A DNA stretch of 12,539 nucleotides, from contig VAXX01000495.1 of assembly GCA_005885115.1 (NCBI GenBank), positions 1 to 12,539 on the forward strand, given 5' to 3'. Under the pieces are notes generated by a model that saw only the letters and a program-made list of their open reading frames with translations, ran no database searches and was not told where the DNA came from. The translations under genes were made by a program, and so were the position numbers. Numbering within the stretch: the stretch's first letter is position 1; each line of letters starts with the position of its first letter. Shown here in pieces: positions 5,897 through 12,539 of this stretch. Source of the stretch: Actinomycetota bacterium (GTDB lineage: Bacteria; Actinomycetota; Actinomycetes; Mycobacteriales; Micromonosporaceae).

Positions 5897-7696
5897 GTGG
5901 ACCACGACGGTGGGTACCCGCATTCCGCCCGTCCGGTTGCTCCCACCGCGCCGCGTCATGCCATTGTCGTCAGTATGGACAGCGCGGCGGGCGACGGTTC
6001 GGGGCAGCGCCCGGAACTGGACTGGGCGGCCCGGGTCCAGCGGCTGGAGGCCGAGGTCGACGGCCTGCGCCGGGCCATGCGCAGCCGGGCCATCATCGAA
6101 CAGGCCAAGGGCTTCCTTTCGGCGGCGCTCAACTGCGGGCTGGACGAGGCCTTCGGGCACCTGGCCCGGCTGTCCCAGCACGAGAACCTCCGGGTGGCCG
6201 AGGTGGCCGCCCGGATCATCGGTACCGGCGTCCCGTCCGACCTGGACGACGCGGTTACCGACGAACCGCCAAGCATTGACGTACGACTATTCGATCCGTT
6301 GACGTACCTGCACGAGCCACCGGTGGATGACGACGCCACGGACGAAGCGGCGGAGTCGGTCCGGCTGCCGGTACTGCCGGCGGAGACGCGGGTACGCCTG
6401 CAGACCGCCGCCGCGGCGATCCAGTCCGCCCAGACCCTGTCCGAGCTCGCCGACCGGGTACGCGACGAGGGCGCCGGCTGGCTGGGCGTCGGCTCCGTCA
6501 CGATCTGGCTCTCCGAACCCGACGGCGCGCTCCAGCTGACCACGTGTTCCGGGGTGTCGCCACAGGTCGCCAGCGACTGGCAGCGGATACCGTCGGGGGT
6601 CAGGGCGCCGGCCCGCGACGCGATCTCCCTGGACGAACCGGTGTGGATCGACGGCGGGGAGAGCCATGACTACGTGATCATGCGGGATGCCACCGCCGCG
6701 GCGAGCCTGCCGCTGCGCGACGACGGCAGACCGTACGGCGGCCTCAGCCTGGTCTGGGAGCAGCCGCACCCGTTCCCGGACGTGGAACGGCGCTATCTGA
6801 CCGGGCTCGCCGCGCTGGTCGGGCGGCGGTACCGGAAGCTGGCCCGGGCGGCGGGTCAGCCGCCCGCACCGGGGCACTGGCTACAGGGCGTCCTCGACGC
6901 GCTCCCGGTGGCGACGTTCCTGCTCGCGCCGGTCCGCGACGACGGCCGGATCGTCGACTTCGTGATCGACTACGCCAGCCCGCAGTCCGGTGAGCCGTAC
7001 GGGCAGCACCCGGCCGACCTGACCGGGCGGCGGCTGCTGGACGTGCGGCCCGAGCTGGCCGGTACCGGCGTCTTCGAGGCGTACCGGCAGGTGGCGCAGG
7101 CCGGCGGGGCGTGGCGCCAGGAAGCCCAGCCCGAACTGATCATGCTCGACGGGGTGACCGAGCAGCGTACGGTCAGCCGCTCGGCGGTACGGCTGGGCGA
7201 GGGGCTGCTGGTCGCCTGGCGTACCCACCATGCTGAGGCGCAACTGACCCGGCTCACCCGGGTCGAGGAGCTGGCCGACGTCGGGTACTTCGAGTGGGAC
7301 CTGGTGTCCGGGACGGCGTACTGGTCACCCGGGCTGTACCGGATCCTGGACCGCAGCCCGCAGCGCGGCCCGCTCTCCCTCGACCAACTGCCCGACCATG
7401 TGCTCCCCGAGGACCTGCCGATCCTGGAGGACGACCTGCGTAGGTTGCTGGAGCGGCACCGGCCCGTCGATACCGTGCTGCGGATTCGGCTGCGCGGTGC
7501 GGAACGGACGGTCCGGGCGGTGCTGCGCCCGGTCGTCGACGGCCAGCGGGACCTGATCGCGATCTACGGCGTGGTGCAGGACCCGACCGAGCTCAACCGG
7601 CGTACCGAGGCCCAGCGGCGCAGCGAGCACGCGGCCAAGATACGGCGGATGCACGGCGGCGTGTCGCCGCGCCGGACCGGTGAGGCGCCATGTTGA
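5897..7696 (+). CDS. ANTAR-GAF-PAS-PAS regulatory protein
   Basis: ANTAR domains bind paired RNA hairpins and act as antiterminators; GAF and PAS domains sense ligands or redox state (family knowledge). Of 599 residues, about 45-62 form a coiled coil, about 63-107 an ANTAR domain (RAIIEQAKGFLSAALNCGLDEAF, conserved IIEQAKG), about 166-319 a GAF-like domain, about 326-444 one PAS domain (LQGVLDALPVATFLL) and about 453-572 a second PAS (ELADVGYFEWDLVSGTAYW). There is no PP2C phosphatase, kinase or cyclase domain. GTG at 5897-5899 is chosen because GGGAGGGGG lies seven bases upstream; an ATG at 5975-5977 lacks such a site. The stop overlaps the next gene by seven bases, so the two are translationally coupled. 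An N-terminal ANTAR is unusual, as it is mostly C-terminal. Confidence 0.85.
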   Translation: MDHDGGYPHSARPVAPTAPRHAIVVSMDSAAGDGSGQRPELDWAARVQRLEAEVDGLRRAMRSRAIIEQAKGFLSAALNCGLDEAFGHLARLSQHENLRVAEVAARIIGTGVPSDLDDAVTDEPPSIDVRLFDPLTYLHEPPVDDDATDEAAESVRLPVLPAETRVRLQTAAAAIQSAQTLSELADRVRDEGAGWLGVGSVTIWLSEPDGALQLTTCSGVSPQVASDWQRIPSGVRAPARDAISLDEPVWIDGGESHDYVIMRDATAAASLPLRDDGRPYGGLSLVWEQPHPFPDVERRYLTGLAALVGRRYRKLARAAGQPPAPGHWLQGVLDALPVATFLLAPVRDDGRIVDFVIDYASPQSGEPYGQHPADLTGRRLLDVRPELAGTGVFEAYRQVAQAGGAWRQEAQPELIMLDGVTEQRTVSRSAVRLGEGLLVAWRTHHAEAQLTRLTRVEELADVGYFEWDLVSGTAYWSPGLYRILDRSPQRGPLSLDQLPDHVLPEDLPILEDDLRRLLERHRPVDTVLRIRLRGAERTVRAVLRPVVDGQRDLIAIYGVVQDPTELNRRTEAQRRSEHAAKIRRMHGGVSPRRTGEAPC

Positions 7697-8001
7697 CGTT
7701 CCGACCGGAGCGCGCCGCCGACGGGGCTGTCCTCACGGTCGCCGGAGAGATCGACATGGCCACCGCGGAGAGCCTGTACGAGCAGGCCACCACCCTGGCC
7801 GCCAGCGGTACCCGGGTGCTCGTCCTGGACCTGGGCGGGGTGAGCTTCTGCGACTCGCTCGGGGTGGCCGCGCTGGTGCGGATCTACCGGCACGGCACCG
7901 GAGTCGGGTACCGGCTGCGGGTCACCAACGTCCGCGAGCACATCGCCCACGTACTCCAGATCAGCGGCCTGGACCAGGTGTTCGAGGTCCAGGCCGGCTG
8001 A
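7690..8001 (+). CDS. STAS-domain anti-sigma factor antagonist
   Basis: Single STAS-domain proteins of the SpoIIAA/RsbV type bind an anti-sigma factor kinase and free the sigma factor; the kinase inactivates them by phosphorylating a conserved serine (family knowledge). The 103-residue product has the hallmark VLDLGGVSFCDSLGVAALVRI, with the likely phosphorylated Ser in CDSLG at about residue 57, and the N-terminal strand LTVAGEIDMATAESL. ATG at 7690-7692 overlaps the end of the ANTAR gene and has GGTGAGG upstream within it. No anti-sigma kinase or sigma factor gene is next to it. It may pass on the state sensed by the upstream PAS/GAF protein (inference). Confidence 0.9.
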   Translation: MLTFRPERAADGAVLTVAGEIDMATAESLYEQATTLAASGTRVLVLDLGGVSFCDSLGVAALVRIYRHGTGVGYRLRVTNVREHIAHVLQISGLDQVFEVQAG

Positions 8002-8010
8002 CCGGGGGCG

Positions 8011-8526
8011 TCAGTGCGACGCTGCCGGGATGACGTAGGTCGCGCCGCTTTTCAGCCGGTGTACCGCGAGCTCGGCGGGCGCGGAGGTGAGGTTGCGCGT
8101 GTCGGCGAGGACCCACCCGGGCCCGGCCGCGTAGGTGGCACCGACCCAGGTCGGGTGCAGGATCGGGATGACCGCCTTCATCACCGAGGCGAACGCGTCG
8201 CCGTCGGACTCGCGGTCGAACGTGGTGATCGTGACCGTGGTGCCCTCGAGCGAGCAGGTGCCCTGGTCGTGGTACCGGTACACGGACTCGTCGTGGGTGG
8301 CCGCCTTGGTGTACCGGGCACAGTTGAGGTCCTTGGCCACGACGGCGGCGTCCCGGCCCAGGTACGACGGCTGGGTGGGGTGGGCGATCAGGCGGGGAGC
8401 CAGCCAGCCGGCGGTCGCGGCGGCGGCCGCGAGAACGACGCCGGCACCGATGACGGTCAGCCGGGAACGGCGCGGCCGGCGGGGCGTCGGGTCGACGCTG
8501 ACGGGGGCATCCTGAAGGGCAACCAC
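8011..8526 (-). CDS. Membrane-anchored protein of unknown function
   Basis: I do not recognise a family. The 171-residue product has a basic cytoplasmic N-terminus (RRPRRSR at about residues 16-22), one hydrophobic helix at about 23-45, and an outward-facing domain of about 125 residues with only two cysteines (Cys69, Cys91), which may form a disulfide. GTG at 8524-8526 is preceded by GGGAG six bases away. It converges on the STAS gene with only nine bases between stops, so the two transcripts may overlap. A lone signal-anchor protein with a small extracytoplasmic domain fits a lipid- or wall-associated accessory role, but no function can be read from the sequence. Confidence 0.78.
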   Translation of the reverse strand: MVALQDAPVSVDPTPRRPRRSRLTVIGAGVVLAAAAATAGWLAPRLIAHPTQPSYLGRDAAVVAKDLNCARYTKAATHDESVYRYHDQGTCSLEGTTVTITTFDRESDGDAFASVMKAVIPILHPTWVGATYAAGPGWVLADTRNLTSAPAELAVHRLKSGATYVIPAASH

Positions 8527-8546
8527 GTGTACTCCCGGTAATCTCC

Positions 8547-8579
8547 TGTCCGGGCTTTCCGGACATATACCAACGGTAT
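8547..8579. promoter_or_regulatory. Two adjacent small inverted repeats upstream of the membrane-anchored protein gene
   Basis: TGTCCGG (8547-8553) and CCGGACA (8559-8565) form a 7-bp inverted repeat with a 5-base gap. Right beside it ATACC (8567-8571) and GGTAT (8575-8579) form a 5-bp inverted repeat with a 3-base gap, and TATATG on the minus strand (8564-8569) could be a -10 box. The position, 21 to 53 bases before the GTG start, fits an operator or promoter. No good -35 box was seen. Confidence 0.35.
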
Positions 8580-8617
8580 CCGCGCTTCTGATTACGCTCT
8601 GTCCTCCAACGGGTCAG

Positions 8618-8677
8618 CACCATCTGACGAAACCGGCGAGCGCTCCCCTGGGCGCTCGCCGGTTTCGTCAGATGGTG
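8618..8677 (-). terminator. Perfect 26-bp inverted repeat behind the DUF2334 gene
   Basis: The arms at 8618-8643 and 8652-8677 are perfectly complementary over 26 bp, with an 8-base loop at 8644-8651. The repeat starts nine bases after the stop of the DUF2334 gene, so it is most simply its transcript terminator, although the T-run expected on the minus strand is missing (TGACCC follows). The inner half is GC-rich and the outer half mixed. With so long a stem it could also protect the 3' end of the mRNA or block read-through into the next gene. Confidence 0.7.
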
Positions 8678-8686
8678 TCCGGTTAC

Positions 8687-11122
8687 CTACATTGCTGATG
8701 CTGGGACGAAGGTGTAGCCGGCCGCCTGGATCCCCTCCACGGTCGTCTGGAGGTAGCTGACGTCCAGGTACGGGTGGAAGAAGAAGCTGGCCACCCCGTC
8801 ACGTACCACCGTGTTGCGCTGCGCGGAGGCGATGATGTCGGCCGGCAGGCGCGGCGGGTGGTTGTTGAACGGCAGCAACTCGATGTTGCCCAGGTTCTCC
8901 GGCACCACGAGGACGCCGTAGATGTCCCGGACCGGGTACGGGAAGAACTGGCCGATGATCCGGGTGTTGTCCAGCGTGCCGCCGCGCAGGGCGCCCGAGG
9001 GGTACAGGCCCCGGTCGTACCGGACCTGGAAGGTCGCCGCGACCGCCCGGTTGTCCGGATCGCTGCCCGCGTAGTGCGGGAACTCGAAGATCGTCGGCTT
9101 GGCCAGGCCCGCCGCGGTGAACGCCGCGAAGCTGGCGTCGATCCGGCCCTGCGCCCAGGACTGGGAGTCCTCGGCCACCGGCCCGTCATAGACGACGTTG
9201 TTGGCCGCGTCGATGTGCGCCCGGTAGAACTCGAAGTCGTCCGCGCTCACCCCGTTGTACGGGTTGGCCACGTTGCTGTACTGGTGCGTGTAGCCGTGCA
9301 TGAGCAGCGTCCCGCCGTGCGACTGCATGTACTTCAGCTCGGTGACGACCTGCGGCCGCTGGGCGAGCGGGTAGTCCTCGGCGACACCGTTGCTGTACGT
9401 GCCGTTCGGGTCCCGGTACCGCGGATATACCGCGACGGTGAACGGGATGCCCTTGCCGTACAGGTAGTTCGTCGTGGCCCGGAGCTGGGTCGGGTCCGCG
9501 TCCGGGCCGACGTCCTCGATCCGGACCAGGGCCCGGTGCCGTTCCACGGTCGTCGGGGCGAGCGCGGACATCAGGACATCGGCGAACGCGACATACCTGT
9601 CGTCCATCGTCATGTACGCGTACGGGATCTCGCCGAGGTACGTGAAGTTGCCGGCCTTGACGCCCCAGGGGAGGGTGGTGCCGTCGTCGCGTACCGCGTC
9701 ACCGACGGATACCGCCTTCGTCGGGTCGCTGATCGAGGTGCCCATGATGCCGGCGCCGTTCTGCGGGTCGCGGGTGAACGACTGGCCCTTGTAGTTGACC
9801 TTCGACACGGAGGCGAAGTCGAAGCTGGTCCAGGTGAACCCGTGGGTACCGGCGAAGTTGGGGTCGCGGGCGGTCAACTGCCAGATGTTGTCGTACATCC
9901 ACACGACCGGCTTGGTGGTGGCGTCGACGTCGTCGAGCAGGGCCACCGGCAACGGCTCGTCGTACGTGGAGCCGACGTAGACGACCGCGCTGAAGCTGGC
10001 CAGCTCACCGGCGGCGTAGTCCACCGCCGGCTGGGCGGTCCAGTCGCCGAAGTGCGAGCTGAGGTTCGCGGTCACCAGGGCGTACTGCTCGCCGAGGAAG
10101 GCGTACGGGCCGGTGCTGTCGTACAGGACCAGGGTCCTGCCGGTCGCGCCCGGGATGCCGGTGCCCGAGGTGGCGCCGGGCAGCGGGACGGCGGTGGTGG
10201 CGAACAGCGCCGCGCCCGAGGCCGGCGAGACGTTGCCGGCCGCGTCGAGCGCCTTCACCGTCACGGTGTAGCTGGTCGAGGGGGTGAGCCCGGTCAGCGT
10301 GACGCTCGGGGTGGTCGAGGTGACGACGGTCGGGCCGCCGGAGATCTGGTACGAGACGACGCCGACGTTGTCGGTCGAGGCGGCCCAGGACAGGTCCGCG
10401 GTCGTCGCGGTGACGGTGCCGACCATCGGCGCGCCCGGTGCGGTGGGTGGTGCCGTGTCCGGCGGGCTCGCCGTGGTGATCGACACCGGATCAGAGGCCG
10501 CGGACAGGTTTCCGGCCGCGTCCTTCGCCTTGACGGTGAAGGTGTACGCGGTGGACGGCGCCAGCCCCGTGATGGTGACACCGGCCGTGGTCGAGTTGAC
10601 GACCGTCGGGCCGCCGGAAACCTGGTACGCCACGACGCCGACATTGTCGGTCGACGCGGCCCAGGTGAGGGCGACGGAGGTGATCGTGGGTACGCCGGCG
10701 ACCGGGGTACCCGGCGTGGACGGCGGCGTCACGTCCGACGAGACGGTCGTGAAGGACCAGGCGTACGGGCTGCTCAGGGCGCCCGACGAGTCCTTGACCT
10801 TGATGGTGATGGTGTACCGGGTCAGGTTCGCCAGCACCGAGCGCGGGATGAACGTGACGGTCTTCGACGGCGCGTCGTACTGGTAGTACGCGTTGACCGC
10901 GGTACCCGTCGAGCTTTTCACGAAGGAGTACCGCAGCGATGCCGGGTCGATCGACGTGGTGAAGGTGAGCGTGGGGTGGACCGTCACCGGTACCCCTGTG
11001 GTGTTGTTCGTGGGGTTCACGGCCGCCACCGGCGGCACCGCCGCGGAGGCCGGCGTGCCCGCAACCCCCGCGACGACCGCGCCGGCCAGCACCGCGGCCA
11101 GCAGCTTGATCTTGCTTCGCAC
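8687..11122 (-). CDS. Secreted DUF2334 polysaccharide-deacetylase-like protein with Big_5-like and FN3 domains
   Basis: This 811-residue exoprotein starts with a Sec signal peptide (MRSKIKLL, cleavage after ASA at residues 25-27). A Big_5-like Ig domain (about 29-127) and two fibronectin type III domains (about 133-217 and 225-311) follow, the latter close copies of each other. The C-terminal half (about 325-811) resembles DUF2334, a relative of the CE4 polysaccharide deacetylases. Its likely metal/active-site motifs are RIEDVGPD (534-541), MHGYTHQY (608-615), EFPHYAGS (680-687) and FFFHPYLD (780-787). GTG at 11120-11122 has GACGAGG upstream. It begins 37 bases after the collagen-like gene, so the two are probably one operon. 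It likely acts outside the cell on a glycan; the substrate is unknown, and activity is inferred from the motifs only. Confidence 0.85.
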   Translation of the reverse strand: MRSKIKLLAAVLAGAVVAGVAGTPASAAVPPVAAVNPTNNTTGVPVTVHPTLTFTTSIDPASLRYSFVKSSTGTAVNAYYQYDAPSKTVTFIPRSVLANLTRYTITIKVKDSSGALSSPYAWSFTTVSSDVTPPSTPGTPVAGVPTITSVALTWAASTDNVGVVAYQVSGGPTVVNSTTAGVTITGLAPSTAYTFTVKAKDAAGNLSAASDPVSITTASPPDTAPPTAPGAPMVGTVTATTADLSWAASTDNVGVVSYQISGGPTVVTSTTPSVTLTGLTPSTSYTVTVKALDAAGNVSPASGAALFATTAVPLPGATSGTGIPGATGRTLVLYDSTGPYAFLGEQYALVTANLSSHFGDWTAQPAVDYAAGELASFSAVVYVGSTYDEPLPVALLDDVDATTKPVVWMYDNIWQLTARDPNFAGTHGFTWTSFDFASVSKVNYKGQSFTRDPQNGAGIMGTSISDPTKAVSVGDAVRDDGTTLPWGVKAGNFTYLGEIPYAYMTMDDRYVAFADVLMSALAPTTVERHRALVRIEDVGPDADPTQLRATTNYLYGKGIPFTVAVYPRYRDPNGTYSNGVAEDYPLAQRPQVVTELKYMQSHGGTLLMHGYTHQYSNVANPYNGVSADDFEFYRAHIDAANNVVYDGPVAEDSQSWAQGRIDASFAAFTAAGLAKPTIFEFPHYAGSDPDNRAVAATFQVRYDRGLYPSGALRGGTLDNTRIIGQFFPYPVRDIYGVLVVPENLGNIELLPFNNHPPRLPADIIASAQRNTVVRDGVASFFFHPYLDVSYLQTTVEGIQAAGYTFVPASAM
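10190..10726 (-). repeat. Tandem duplication of an FN3 module inside the DUF2334 gene
   Basis: The two FN3 domains align over about 276 bases per unit. Both contain WAASTDNVGVV, SGGPTVV and DAAGN with few changes, so this is a fairly recent internal duplication. FN3 units of this type spread among secreted bacterial glycosidases and chitinases, where they act as spacers. Confidence 0.75.
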
Positions 11123-11159
11123 TCGTGCCTCGTCTCATTGCCTAGGGGCCCCGGACTTG

Positions 11160-12539
11160 TTACGGCGTGACGCAGTAGAGGTACGGCGTGACCGTCGCGT
11201 TGGCGCTGCTCGTCTTGCTCCAGGTGAAGACCCACTGCGAGTTCGTCTCGTCGCTCTCGTTCTGGTGCGAGGCCGACTGGCTGACCGTGCCGGCGTTGAG
11301 GACGAACCCGGCGCCCACGACGTTCTGCCCGGTCGGGCAGGCAACAATGTCGGTGCGGTTGCTGCCGGTCACGCTGAACTGCGCCTGGACGACCTTGGTC
11401 AGGTTGCTGCCGGCCGGACCCGTGGGCCCCTGCGGACCGGTCGGACCCGCCAGGCCGGTCGCACCCGTGGCACCCGTCGCGCCCTTGATCGTGCCGGTCT
11501 GGATCGTCCAGGTGGTGCTGCCGGTCTTCTTGTAGATCGAACCGTCGGTCGTGTTGAGGTACATGTCGTTGACGGCCGAGCCGGTCAACGTACCGGACGG
11601 GGCACCGGCACCGGCGAACCAGTGCGCGTTCGACAGACCGTCCGCGCCGGCCGGGCCGGCCGGACCCTGCGGGCCCGTCGCGCCCTGCTGACCCTGGGGA
11701 CCCTGCGGGCCCGTGGCGCCGTCCTTGCCGTGCAGGGACGCCAGCCACTCCTCGGGAGTACCGGTGAAGAGGCCACTGTCGACCGCGAGCTGGTACGCGT
11801 CCTTGCCGTCGGTACCGTTGGCGCCGACGAGGGACTGCAACCAGTCCTGTACCGAGCCGATCGTCGGGTCGTTGGCGTACGCGATGTCGTACGCGCTGGC
11901 CCCCGGTACGCCCTGGATGCCCTGCGGCCCCATTTCGCCCTGTGGCCCCGTTGCGCCCTGGGGGCCCGTCTCGCCCTGCGGGCCCTGCGGACCGATGGCG
12001 CCGTCCTTGCCGTCGACGCCGGGTAGACCCTGGATGCCCTGCGGGCCGGTCGCCCCGGTGTCACCCTTCTCGCCCTTGTCACCCTGGATACCCTGCGGGC
12101 CCGTGGCGCCGGTGTCACCCTTGTCGCCCTGGATACCCTGCGGGCCCGTGGCGCCGGTGTCACCCTTCTCGCCCTTGTCGCCCTGGATACCCTGCGGGCC
12201 GGTCGCGCCGTCCTTGCCGTCGAGGCCGGGCAGGCCCTGCAGACCCATGGGACCCATCGGGCCCATGTCGCCCTGCGGGCCTTGCGCGCCGGTCACGCCG
12301 GTGTCGCCCTTGTCGCCCTGCGGACCCTGGGGACCAGTCGCGCCGGGGTCGCCCTGGGCGCCCGTCAGACCCTGCGGTCCCTGGGGACCCGCCGGTCCGC
12401 TCGCGCCGGTTGCGCCCCGGGCTCCGGTCGCGCCGGTGGCTCCCGTCGCACCGGTCGCACCCTTGGGTCCGGTGTTGTTCCAGGTGAGCGTCCGCTCGTA
12501 ACTCTTGCACCGGGCACCGGCCTGGTAGTCGATGACTCG
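11160..12539 (-). CDS. Collagen-like Gly-X-Y surface protein (N-terminus beyond window)
   Basis: The reading frame is open to the right edge, so 459 C-terminal residues are seen and the signal peptide is missing. Residues 1-23 ([12 protein letters not shown]...TLTWNNT) match the globular cap that precedes collagen repeats in many actinobacterial proteins. Gly-X-Y repeats cover about 24-213, 271-301 and 352-377. They are broken by a spacer with two related modules (residues 214-271; the second contains [10 protein letters not shown] and EEWLASL) and by a second spacer (302-351) containing [14 protein letters not shown]. The C-terminal domain (378-459) has two cysteines and ends YLYCVTP, without an LPXTG signal. 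GTG codons inside the repeats, such as that at 12294-12296, are not starts. Such proteins form triple helices on cell or spore surfaces (family knowledge). It stands first in the pair with the DUF2334 gene. Confidence 0.88.
   Translation of the reverse strand, partial: RVIDYQAGARCKSYERTLTWNNTGPKGATGATGATGATGARGATGASGPAGPQGPQGLTGAQGDPGATGPQGPQGDKGDTGVTGAQGPQGDMGPMGPMGLQGLPGLDGKDGATGPQGIQGDKGEKGDTGATGPQGIQGDKGDTGATGPQGIQGDKGEKGDTGATGPQGIQGLPGVDGKDGAIGPQGPQGETGPQGATGPQGEMGPQGIQGVPGASAYDIAYANDPTIGSVQDWLQSLVGANGTDGKDAYQLAVDSGLFTGTPEEWLASLHGKDGATGPQGPQGQQGATGPQGPAGPAGADGLSNAHWFAGAGAPSGTLTGSAVNDMYLNTTDGSIYKKTGSTTWTIQTGTIKGATGATGATGLAGPTGPQGPTGPAGSNLTKVVQAQFSVTGSNRTDIVACPTGQNVVGAGFVLNAGTVSQSASHQNESDETNSQWVFTWSKTSSANATVTPYLYCVTP
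12048..12200 (-). repeat. Near-identical tandem repeats coding for Gly-X-Y units
   Basis: Three consecutive units of 54, 45 and 54 bases encode [10 protein letters not shown] followed by (EKG)DTGAT. The units are nearly identical at the base level; the middle one lacks only one three-residue EKG step. Related GAT triplet runs occur at 12426-12461 (four times) and 11457-11483 (three times). Such repeats change copy number easily by slippage or recombination, always in frame. Confidence 0.85.

Noticed and set aside
11141..11154. Palindrome-like CCTAGGGGCCCCGG between the collagen and DUF2334 genes
   Set aside because: It has no loop and a short core, fits chance at this GC content, and shows no terminator features.
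8774..11170. Plus-strand open frame of about 800 codons opposite the DUF2334 gene
   Set aside because: Composition is Arg/Gly/Val-biased with no recognisable fold, while the minus strand shows a signal peptide and clear FN3 and DUF2334 motifs.
12033..12210. Regularly spaced repeats resembling a CRISPR array
   Set aside because: The units are contiguous, have no unique spacers, and encode Gly-X-Y repeats in frame.
11713..12501. Proline-rich plus-strand frame opposite the collagen gene
   Set aside because: Gly-X-Y codons read backwards give Pro/Cys/Ser-rich text; it is a shadow of the repeats.

Overview
The window reads as chromosomal DNA of a high-GC actinobacterium, most likely a member of the Micromonosporaceae (inference). 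The signs are the very high GC content, frequent GTG starts, the actinobacterial gene order rpmG - hadA - hadB - tRNA-Trp - secE - nusG - rplK, an ANTAR/GAF/PAS regulator beside a STAS protein, and a large membrane-bound GGDEF/EAL protein.

Region 1 (1-3009, all minus strand) is core housekeeping. In transcription order it holds tRNA-Thr(GGT), tRNA-Met(CAT), two hairpins with a terminator, rpmG (ribosomal protein L33), the two hotdog dehydratase subunits hadA and hadB, tRNA-Trp(CCA), secE, nusG, and the 5' end of rplK, which runs off the left edge. These genes join translation, protein export, transcription elongation and fatty-acid dehydration in one neighbourhood.

Region 2 (3128-5676, minus) is a signalling locus: a short gene for a small exported peptide, then a large GGDEF/EAL gene for cyclic-di-GMP turnover. 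The large gene looks broken. Conserved stretches are missing at three places: in the membrane region, at the start of GGDEF, and before the EAL-domain DDFGTG motif. The last gap shifts the reading frame. Either it is a decaying pseudogene or the sequence has lost bases.

Region 3 (5897-8001, plus) is a two-gene overlapping unit: an ANTAR-GAF-PAS-PAS regulator without any catalytic domain, and a one-domain STAS anti-sigma-factor antagonist. A membrane-anchored protein of unknown function (8011-8526, minus) converges on it.

Region 4 (8618-12539, minus) encodes the cell surface. A collagen-like Gly-X-Y protein, cut by the right edge, is followed after 37 bases by a secreted 811-residue DUF2334 (polysaccharide-deacetylase-like) protein with a Big_5-like and two fibronectin type III domains. 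A perfect 26-bp inverted repeat follows that gene and probably ends its transcript.

No mobile element, CRISPR array or rRNA was seen, and no gene-free stretch exceeds about 220 bases. No clear new system stands out. The most notable items are the damaged cyclic-di-GMP gene, the exported peptide beside it, the ANTAR-STAS pair and the collagen/deacetylase pair.
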